From assembly GCF_019218635.1 (NCBI RefSeq), contig NZ_JAHUZB010000008.1, positions 1 through 64,000 of the forward strand: 64,000 nucleotides of DNA, in the 5' to 3' direction. The number at the start of each line of letters is the position of its first letter. Position 1 is the stretch's first letter. The stretch comes from Enterococcus alishanensis. Its GTDB lineage: Bacteria; Bacillota; Bacilli; Lactobacillales; Enterococcaceae. Positions 17,864-24,071 of this stretch are shown here, in pieces. The position numbers and the translations under genes are program-made. The notes beneath the pieces are model-generated. The model was not told the origin of the DNA, searched no databases, and saw only the letters and a list, made by a program, of their open reading frames with translations.

Positions 17864-18100
17864 ATGAAAAAAAAGCTAAGTGTTCTATTATTATTGTTTT
17901 TTATCTCTTCATCTTTCTTTACTTCAGAGGTTTTTGCCAACGAAAATGTTACAGGAATTTCGAGTTCTTCTGTTAATGCAGAACCACGAGCTGCAACAAT
18001 AAAATATTGGTTTAATGGTATACCACCCAAAAATTATAACGGAAGAATAAGAATTGATTATTATAAGTATGCTGGAGGCTATATAGGAGTATATTTCTAA
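17864..18100 (+). CDS. Small Sec-secreted peptide, putative target or signal of the LytTR system
   Basis: A 78-aa precursor. It has a clear signal peptide (MKKK, a hydrophobic core to about residue 20, and a probable cleavage after VFA at 25), leaving about 53 residues. The mature part is Ser-rich at first, then ends in an aromatic/Gly-rich tail, NGRIRIDYYKYAGGYIGVYF, without cysteine. An AGGAGGAATAAA site precedes the ATG. It is divergent from the kinase/regulator operon and has an AgrA-style promoter and its own terminator. It could be a bacteriocin-like peptide, a pheromone or a small cell-surface protein; I cannot assign a named family. Confidence 0.75.
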   Translation: MKKKLSVLLLLFFISSSFFTSEVFANENVTGISSSSVNAEPRAATIKYWFNGIPPKNYNGRIRIDYYKYAGGYIGVYF

Positions 18101-18142
18101 GTCAAACAATCTCAATGTTCTTACTTTCAGAGAAATCAACAT

Positions 18143-18186
18143 AAAAGCAGGAGAAGCCTATCACACTAGGCTCTCCTGCTTTTTTA
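18143..18186. terminator. Terminator after the secreted-peptide gene
   Basis: A strong stem AGCAGGAG / CTCCTGCT, extended by AGCCT/AGGCT around an 8-nt loop, is followed by TTTTTT on the plus strand. It also lies at the downstream end of the convergent decayed lipoprotein gene. Confidence 0.88.
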
Positions 18187-18578
18187 AAACACTTTTCAAC
18201 TGTTTAACTAACCTCTCACTTCCGCTAAAATCCCCATCATGTAGCGTAATAACAGCACCATTTAAAATAATTAATTTATCTAGAAAATCTTGTTCATTCG
18301 AATTTGAATTCTCCAAAACTGCTTGTACTTTATTGATTGCTGCTGGATATTTTTTACAGTACTCAATTTGAGCCTCTAGTTGTTTATAACTTGAAATTGT
18401 GTAAAATTAAATATTGTCATTAATCCAGCTAACATTAATCAATTCATCATATTTGTCTTTATTAGTACGCACAATAAAAATTATTAAAGATTGTTTCCTC
18501 GGTGTTAACGTTTGTCACTCCACATGCAAATAACCCGATTCCAAAAATTAATCCTAGTCCTGGTTTAATTTTTTTCAC
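18183..18578 (-). pseudogene. Decayed lipoprotein gene
   Basis: From a GTG at 18578 with a GAGGTG site, the minus strand encodes a lipoprotein signal (KKIKPGLGLIFGIG, lipobox LFAC) and then about 20 residues before an in-frame stop. A shift of frame restores sensible coding (RTNKDKYDELINVSWINDN), a further stop interrupts it, and then about 70 residues continue (QLEAQIEYCKKYPAAINK, DFLDKLIILNGAVITLHDGD) up to the shared terminator. So at least one frameshift and one stop are present. It lies downstream of the decayed peptide gene in the same direction and may once have been an accessory or immunity lipoprotein of that peptide. The family is not recognised. Confidence 0.6.
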
Positions 18579-18699
18579 AATCATTCACCTCGTTTATTTT
18601 GTGCTTTAAAGACCTATATTTGAATCTAGTAACTTGTTTTATTTTAACTTTTTCATTATTACCCCATTGTTAAATCCCCATAATGCTTCATTCACCTGA

Positions 18700-18861
18700 T
18701 TACATCTTTAATCCATAACCAGACTTATACCGATCAAATCTTGTTTCCATACCATTTTTAATGCGCTATTTTCAGTTCATAATTGTACTCCTGTTATTAT
18801 GAGAGATAGTGCTTTGATAATTGAATAAAGTTCCAATCAAACCGATTTATCTTTTTCTCAT
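18700..18861 (-). pseudogene. Decayed paralogue of the secreted-peptide gene
   Basis: An ATG at 18861 follows a strong GGGAGGAGAT site, but the frame stops after four codons. Other frames hold pieces of a hydrophobic signal peptide (IGLIGTLF, ALSLIITGVQL) and, near the end, NGMETRFDRYKSGYGLKM before a stop at 18700. That tail aligns loosely with the intact peptide's NGRIRIDYYKYAGGYIGVYF (N, G, R, D, Y, K, G, Y, G conserved with gaps). The promoter has the same LytTR box geometry as the intact gene. This is my reading from three frames and needs alignment to confirm. Confidence 0.45.
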
Positions 18862-18904
18862 AGATCTCCTCCCACTATTTTTTTCAACTTTTCTACTTTA
18901 TCTT

Positions 18905-18971
18905 ATTATAATTTAGAGGAAGAATCGTTTTGAATTTATGTCCTAATCGTTCGAAATTATTACTTAAACGT
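18905..18971 (-). promoter_or_regulatory. Paired LytTR-type boxes and promoter of the decayed peptide gene
   Basis: On the minus strand ACGTTTAAG (18971-18963) and ACGATTAGG (18950-18942) are 12 bp apart, and a perfect TATAAT (18910-18905) lies 31 bp after the second box. Spacing is identical to the promoter at 17763-17829, and the first-box/second-box asymmetry (ACGTT versus ACGA) is also shared. Confidence 0.65.
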
Positions 18972-19027
18972 ACACTATAAAATATCAAACAAAGACGAGA
19001 AAAATTTTTTGTTATTAAAAATTCACC

Positions 19028-19079
19028 AAAAAAATAAGCTATTTGTCACTGGAATTTTCAGCAACTAAATAGCTTATTT
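19028..19079 (-). terminator. Terminator of the TMEM175-like gene
   Basis: Thirteen-bp arms AAATAAGCTATTT (19032-19044) and AAATAGCTTATTT (19067-19079) enclose a 22-nt loop, and the minus strand continues into a T run. Confidence 0.7.
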
Positions 19080-19090
19080 CTTATTGCAAG

Positions 19091-19663
19091 TTACAATGTT
19101 TGTTCAACTTTTTTCTCAGGGATAAACCACAGTAATAACACAAATACATTCACAATCAAAACAGCAAGTGGTGTAATTAATGCTCCAGCAATCAAAGCCA
19201 GTACTGGTAATACAATTGACCATTTCAATTTAGGATAATGATTGAATAATTGACCAATTGGTGATTGTTTACCATTTACTCTCACTAAAGCTCTCATTAA
19301 TAAGTAGTAAGCCACATCTGTCCCTAAAATAAGCATCCCGAATAATGCTTGTGGTGGCCAAGCTAGCGGATGTTCTCCTACCCAAGCAGTGGTGAATGGA
19401 AAAAGTGTCATCATCAAAATTAATAAGTTGTTAGCCCATAAAACGACACCATCGACTCTTTTGACTAGTTGGAATAAATGATGGTGATTGTTCCAGTAAA
19501 TAGCTAAAAAGATAAAACTAATAAAATAGATTGCTAGCTTGTGACCGTCTTCTCCTAGGGCTGCCCAGCTAGCGTCTTTAGGTATCGGTAACTCCAACAC
19601 TAGCAAGGTCATCACAATCGCAATTACTGCATCAGTAAAAGCTTCAATTCGTGATTTTGACAT
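19091..19663 (-). CDS. TMEM175/DUF1211-family potassium-channel-like membrane protein
   Basis: A 190-aa protein opening with SRIEAFTDAVIAIVMTLLVLEL, the hallmark first helix of the TMEM175 (DUF1211) family with its FSD-like motif (here FTD). Five further hydrophobic helices follow. HHHLF near 62 and the FPFTTAW segment near 92 also fit the family. Bacterial members form potassium-permeable channels; physiological role here is unknown. I chose the ATG at 19663, seven bases after AGGGG, over an upstream ATG. Monocistronic. Confidence 0.82.
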   Translation of the reverse strand: MSKSRIEAFTDAVIAIVMTLLVLELPIPKDASWAALGEDGHKLAIYFISFIFLAIYWNNHHHLFQLVKRVDGVVLWANNLLILMMTLFPFTTAWVGEHPLAWPPQALFGMLILGTDVAYYLLMRALVRVNGKQSPIGQLFNHYPKLKWSIVLPVLALIAGALITPLAVLIVNVFVLLLWFIPEKKVEQTL

Positions 19664-19803
19664 CGCTTGTCCCCTTCTTTCCATTAATAATCTCCATTAT
19701 TTAAACAGTAATCTTTCTGATTGTCAATTATCCGTCTTAAGTTGGATTTCAAGTAACAATTGTTCTGCTAAACTATGGGTAAAGATGAAAGAGGGAAATA
19801 AAT

Positions 19804-19998
19804 ATGAAAAATAATAGTATCGTTGTCAGAATATTAATGGTCATTGGTTTCTTTGTTGTTGCAAGTATTGCTTTGAGACTTTTAGGTGTTGTTTTATCAG
19901 TTGGCTTTAGTTTGTTCTTCAAATTGGTTATTCCATTAGCCATTGCATATTTCTTGGTTAATTGGTTAACAAATAGACGCCGCAGTAACTACCGCTAA
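19804..19998 (+). CDS. Small two-helix membrane protein
   Basis: A 64-aa protein with two long hydrophobic helices (about residues 8-30 and 33-54) and a basic tail (NRRRSNYR), predicting an inside positive C terminus. The ATG has GAGGG upstream. Divergent from the TMEM175-like gene and ending in a shared convergent terminator. Function unknown; I do not recognise a family. Confidence 0.65.
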   Translation: MKNNSIVVRILMVIGFFVVASIALRLLGVVLSVGFSLFFKLVIPLAIAYFLVNWLTNRRRSNYR

Positions 19999-20001
19999 AA
20001 A

Positions 20002-20034
20002 AAAGTCAGTCGAAAATTTTTCGACTGGCTTTTA
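20002..20034. terminator. Convergent terminator
   Basis: The arms AGTCAGTCGAAAA and TTTTCGACTGGCT pair almost perfectly, with an A run before and T run after, serving the 64-aa gene and the convergent C39-like gene. Confidence 0.8.
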
Positions 20035-20796
20035 TAATTTATCTAGATAAAGTGACTGTTGGCCCAATTGCTGGTAAATATCTACCAATTCATCGTAAGC
20101 CACGCTGCGATTTTTTATTCCATAAGGGTCATTGACGAACACCTCATTTGTCGCTGGATCGTAGCCGGTAAGTACAACTGAATGAACCAGTGGCGTCACA
20201 CTGAGAAGTCCTTCGTCAGTCGGCCAATCTTCAAAATCTTCTTCGGTAGACACTTGCAAATCAACGGTCGCCACAATCCAAACTGGCTTTCCGTTTTGAA
20301 CCTGCCGTAAAAGCTCATCGAAAGAATATTTTCCATCTCCCGCAACTACTTGATAGCTGTCTGCAACATATCGTTTTGCTAGTTGTGCTATAGGTTCCAC
20401 TGCTACGCCCATTGCCAACTCACCAGCTTCAATGTCTCCAACGAAACCTTCATGGGGATTACCATAATTATCCGATTCTGTTGTAAAAGGAACATACGTA
20501 AGTTCATCCGCCAATTGATTTTTATCCGTATCATAGCCATAAAACTTTAACAACATCGATAAAGCTGTAACTTCACAACCATTTTCTAAGGGATCATCTT
20601 CAAATTGATTTTCTAACGGCACATCTAATACAATTGATTTTTCGGAATCCAAAGAATTTTCAGTGGGCGTCGGTTGCTGTTTGACTTTTTCAGATGCCGT
20701 TGGCGCGGCTGTATCTTCAGCCAAAAAATAACCAATTATGCTAATTATAGACAAGCAAGTGATCATCACTAATACTATTTTTTTGGAAAATTTCAT
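20032..20796 (-). CDS. Secreted C39-like papain-fold protein (copy A)
   Basis: A 254-aa protein with an N-terminal membrane anchor or signal (about 6-26), a low-complexity linker (27-52), and a C39_2/YvpB-like domain. Catalytic-type residues are Cys in NGCEVTALSMLL near 73, His in HSVVLTGYD near 205, and an Asp in NDPYG near 222. The family includes bacteriocin-leader peptidase-like domains and extracellular cysteine peptidases. It is most likely anchored outside the membrane. A close paralogue lies 71 bp upstream in the same direction without a clear terminator between, so they are probably co-transcribed tandem duplicates. Confidence 0.8.
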   Translation of the reverse strand: MKFSKKIVLVMITCLSIISIIGYFLAEDTAAPTASEKVKQQPTPTENSLDSEKSIVLDVPLENQFEDDPLENGCEVTALSMLLKFYGYDTDKNQLADELTYVPFTTESDNYGNPHEGFVGDIEAGELAMGVAVEPIAQLAKRYVADSYQVVAGDGKYSFDELLRQVQNGKPVWIVATVDLQVSTEEDFEDWPTDEGLLSVTPLVHSVVLTGYDPATNEVFVNDPYGIKNRSVAYDELVDIYQQLGQQSLYLDKL

Positions 20797-20867
20797 CGTT
20801 AAACCTCTATTTCCTATCAGTAATAGTATAGTAACATGTTGACTTCATTTATGTATTTAAATATTTG

Positions 20868-21650
20868 CTAAGCTGCTTCAAGATAGAGAGATTGACTGCC
20901 CATTGCTTCGTAAATTGTTGCAAAATTATCATAACTGACTACGCGATTTTTATAACCAAAAGGATCATTTAAATAAACCACTTCTGCTGATTCATCATAA
21001 CCAGTAATCACCACCGAATGAATCAAAGGACTAACGGTAAAAGTTCCTTCATCTGTTTCCCAAGTTCGAAAATCGTCTGCTGTCGGTACAACCAAATCAG
21101 CGGTCACGATGGTCCAAACTGGATCCCCGCCTGCAACGACTGCCAAAATATCTATAACATCTGCTTCACTACTGCTGATTACTTGGTACTGACTCTCGTC
21201 AACAAATTCTTCCGCCAATTCAGCAATCGGTTCTACCGCTACACCCATTGCTTGCGTGCCTCCATAAATATTTCCAACAAATCCTTCATGAGGATTGCCA
21301 TAATTTCCTGAAGCAGTAATCAATGGTTCATAAGTTAATTGATCTGCCAGTTGATTCTTATCCACTTGATAATCATAGGTATTCAGTAACATCGATAAAG
21401 CGGTCACTTCACAACCATTTCCTAACGCACTATCAGTAAACTGATTTTCTAGCGGTACATCAATCAAGATTGTTCCGTCACTATCGTCTAAATCCTCTAT
21501 TCCTGAATAAGTTTCTACCTCGTCATCTGTCAGTGCGGTGACATTTTTTGCTGAAGCATTTGGATTTTCTGGACAAAGATATAAATAATAAACGATGGCT
21601 ACTAACGTCAAGTTAATAAGCAAAAGTAGATTCTTCTTTCGTAATTTCAT
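20868..21650 (-). CDS. Secreted C39-like papain-fold protein (copy B)
   Basis: A 260-aa paralogue of the next gene downstream: membrane anchor (about 4-25), acidic linker, then NGCEVTALSMLLNTY, NPHEGFVGNIYGG, HSVVITGYD and NDPFGYKNR at equivalent places. All putative active-site residues are kept. Start at 21650 has GAGGAG seven bases upstream. The linker is Asp/Glu-rich, unlike copy A. Substrate unknown. The bacteriocin-like peptide locus about 2 kb away has no double-glycine leader, so I do not link them. Confidence 0.8.
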   Translation of the reverse strand: MKLRKKNLLLLINLTLVAIVYYLYLCPENPNASAKNVTALTDDEVETYSGIEDLDDSDGTILIDVPLENQFTDSALGNGCEVTALSMLLNTYDYQVDKNQLADQLTYEPLITASGNYGNPHEGFVGNIYGGTQAMGVAVEPIAELAEEFVDESQYQVISSSEADVIDILAVVAGGDPVWTIVTADLVVPTADDFRTWETDEGTFTVSPLIHSVVITGYDESAEVVYLNDPFGYKNRVVSYDNFATIYEAMGSQSLYLEAA

Positions 21651-21848
21651 GCGTTCACTCCTCAATAACGTCATATTAAAGAAGAAAATTGAAGTTTTAT
21701 TGAAAGGATAAAGACAAATTTACGGCTAAAATCTTCTTATTTAAAGAATAAACTTATATTATCGTAATAATTTCAGCCATTTCATTTGAGAAAAGGCTTA
21801 CAATTTGCTACGGTATAAAAGTAAATACTATCAAGGAGGAATTTTATT

Positions 21849-22607
21849 ATGAAAAACTATTTAGATTTAACTGGTCACGTGGCAGTCGTGACAGGAGCTT
21901 CATCTGGTTTAGGTCGTGAATATGCTAAAGCTTTAGCTGAAAATGGTGCCAAAGTTGCCATTATGGCTCGCCGTGTCGAACGTTTAGAAGAAGTAAAAAA
22001 TGAAATTGAAGCCGCTGGCGGAGAATGTTTGCCAGTTCCAGTGGATGTATCTAACGAAGATGCTGTCGTATCAGCTGTTCAAAAAGTCGTAGATCACTTT
22101 GGCAAAATTGACATTTTAGTCAATAATGCTGGTGCAATTAAAGTAACACCATCGGTTGAATTAACATTAGCAGATTGGCAAAAAGTCGTAGATGTTAGTT
22201 TAACTGGTTATTTCCTGATGGCTCGAGAAGTCGGTAAACATATGATTGAAAACAATTACGGTCGCATTATTAATACAGCTTCTATGTTTGGATTAATTGC
22301 CGGATTCCACATGACGAACTTGGCCTACAATGCCACAAAAGGTGCCGTACCAAACTTTACCCGCAGCTTAGCACAAGAATGGGCAGAATATAATATTACT
22401 GTGAACGCCATCGCACCAGGAATGTTCCCAAGTGAAATGATGGTTATGGACGACTCAGTAGAACAATTATTAAAATTCCGCGCACCAGTCGGCCGTCCTG
22501 GTAAAATCGAAGAACTATTAGGTCAGCTATTATTGTTTGCTTCTGAAAATTCAGCTTATACAACTGGTCAAACCATTGCGATTGATGGTGGTTGGACAGC
22601 GGTGTAA
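21849..22607 (+). CDS. Short-chain dehydrogenase/reductase
   Basis: A 252-aa classical SDR. TGASSGLG at residues 16-23, the NNAG motif near 92, the catalytic YNATK near 159 and the C-terminal IAIDGGWTAV resemble gluconate 5-dehydrogenase or 3-oxoacyl reductase-like enzymes. ARR after the second strand favours NADP(H). Strong AAGGAGG site, own terminator, no operon partners. Substrate cannot be fixed from sequence. Confidence 0.8.
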   Translation: MKNYLDLTGHVAVVTGASSGLGREYAKALAENGAKVAIMARRVERLEEVKNEIEAAGGECLPVPVDVSNEDAVVSAVQKVVDHFGKIDILVNNAGAIKVTPSVELTLADWQKVVDVSLTGYFLMAREVGKHMIENNYGRIINTASMFGLIAGFHMTNLAYNATKGAVPNFTRSLAQEWAEYNITVNAIAPGMFPSEMMVMDDSVEQLLKFRAPVGRPGKIEELLGQLLLFASENSAYTTGQTIAIDGGWTAV

Positions 22608-22630
22608 TGCTTATCTCCTAAAAATAAATG

Positions 22631-22670
22631 AAAGACTTTGTAGGAAAAAATTTCCTCAAAGTCTTTTTTT
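22631..22670 (+). terminator. Terminator of the SDR gene
   Basis: The arms AAAGACTTTG (22631-22640) and CAAAGTCTTT (22657-22666) have an inner TAGGAAA/TTTCCT extension and a long T run after. Confidence 0.88.
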
Positions 22671-23062
22671 TGCTAAATAATACTACGTTTTTATTTTTAG
22701 ATAAACGGGAATTAGGATTTTCTTTATAAGAATATAATCCATTAAAGAAATAAATATAGAATTATTTAATCTATGTCAGCAGAGTAAATGTAGCAAACTC
22801 TACAAAAACTAGAAATATTTTTTAAAGTTCTATAAACAATAGCTAGCATAACACTAACAATTCATTCTCCTAATACTTGATAATTATTTCATCAGTAGTA
22901 ATGGATTTTCTGCGAAATATGGAATTAGTATCTATGTTTAAAAAAGCTAGACTGTTTGAACAAGAACGAATGACCCAGTTTTAACCAACTCACAGACCTC
23001 ACCTCTTTTAAACAAAAAAGCTAGAAACCTTACACAACAAGGTTTCTAGCTATATTTATCAT
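22671..23062. other. Gene-free AT-rich region
   Basis: No coding sequence longer than about 20 codons with a ribosome site is visible. It ends in the terminator of the ZIP transporter gene (23013-23051). I see no repeats or clear regulatory motif. Confidence 0.55.
23013..23051 (-). terminator. Terminator of the ZIP transporter gene
   Basis: Perfect 13-bp arms AGCTAGAAACCTT (23019-23031) and complement (23039-23051) enclose a 7-nt loop, with a T run on the minus strand. Confidence 0.88.
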
Positions 23063-23881
23063 TTACCCCAACGCAACATCCAAAATCATCATAATAATAA
23101 ATCCGGTCATCGCACCAAGCACGCCCGAATGATGTTTACTATCAGTAGTTGCTTGCGCCTCAGGAATTAATTCTTCTACTACTACATAAATCATCGCTCC
23201 AGCTGCAAAAGATAAAGCATAAGGTAATAATGGTTCCACTCGAGTAACTAATAATGCTCCGATTACTGCAGCAATTGGTTCTACCAAACCAGAAGCTTGT
23301 CCATATAAAAATGATTTCGTACGACTTAAACCTTCTTGTCGTAGAGGAATCGAAACAGCAGCACCTTCTGGGAAGTTTTGAATCCCGATTCCTAATGAAA
23401 CTGAGATGGCCGCTAGTACTGCAGCGGCTGGATTAGCTGCTTCACTGGCTGCGCCAAAAGCAACGCCGACTGCTAAACCTTCTGGAATATTATGCAGAGT
23501 TATCGAAAAAACTAATAAAATTGTTCTTTTTAAATGACTAGGAATCCCTTCTTTTTCATGATTTGGTCCAAAATGCATGTGAGGAATTGTCTTATCAGCA
23601 ATATATAAAAAGACCCCACCTAAACCAAAACCAATACTGACAACTAGCCAAGGAATCGATCCGTTTTCAGTTGCTGCTTCAATCGCCGGATCTAATAAAG
23701 ACCAAAAACTAGCAGCAATCATTACACCTGAAGCAAAACCCAACATTAAATTTAGAACATTCCGATTAATATTTTTAAAGAAAAAAACCATCCCCGCACC
23801 TAATGCGGTCATTCCCCAAGTAAATAAAGTACCCACTAATGCTTGCTGCCAAGCAGCTAAGCTTAATAACCAAGTCGTCAT
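23063..23881 (-). CDS. ZIP-family divalent metal transporter
   Basis: A 272-aa membrane protein of the ZIP/GufA family with eight predicted helices. The metal-path helices are evident: SITLHNIPEGLAVGVAFG near 130 and GIGIQNFPEGAAVSIPLR near 165, each with the HNxPEG or QNxPEG signature. A His-bearing loop (PHMHFGPNHEKEG, near 98-110) could bind metal. Likely imports zinc or other divalent cations. Its ATG follows AAGGGG. Monocistronic and divergent from pyruvate oxidase. Confidence 0.88.
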   Translation of the reverse strand: MTTWLLSLAAWQQALVGTLFTWGMTALGAGMVFFFKNINRNVLNLMLGFASGVMIAASFWSLLDPAIEAATENGSIPWLVVSIGFGLGGVFLYIADKTIPHMHFGPNHEKEGIPSHLKRTILLVFSITLHNIPEGLAVGVAFGAASEAANPAAAVLAAISVSLGIGIQNFPEGAAVSIPLRQEGLSRTKSFLYGQASGLVEPIAAVIGALLVTRVEPLLPYALSFAAGAMIYVVVEELIPEAQATTDSKHHSGVLGAMTGFIIMMILDVALG

Positions 23882-23964
23882 TTTCTGCCCCTTCCAACTT
23901 TTACTATTTTATTATAATCATTCAATAAAAATAAAACGTTTACTATAATATGATTTTATCATAA

Positions 23965-24019
23965 GTTTAGGTGCACCTGCAAACTCTCTCAAGAGCTTTT
24001 CTTTGGTAGTGATTATAAT
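23965..24019 (+). promoter_or_regulatory. Pyruvate oxidase promoter with upstream palindrome
   Basis: The imperfect palindrome GTTTAGGTGCACCTGCAAAC (23965-23984, core AGGTGCACCT) lies just upstream of a poor -35 region, followed by a perfect TATAAT at 24014-24019. The arrangement suggests an activator-dependent promoter. A weak cre-like sequence (13 of 15) is at 23931-23945. Confidence 0.45.
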
Positions 24020-24071
24020 TAAGAGTATAATAAAAATTATTAAAATACTTACAAAAAGAAAGTGAGTGACA

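Noticed and set aside
18700-18770. KWYGN in one frame, recalling the pediocin-like YGNGV box
   Set aside because: The frame is closed after a few codons and lacks the cysteine pair. A different frame gives a better match to the neighbouring peptide.
20032-21650. C39-like proteins as leader peptidases for the nearby secreted peptide
   Set aside because: The peptide has a Sec signal and no double-glycine leader, and these proteins lack an ABC-exporter domain.
22900-22985. A 21-codon plus-strand frame starting at an ATG
   Set aside because: Too short, no ribosome site and no similarity to anything known.
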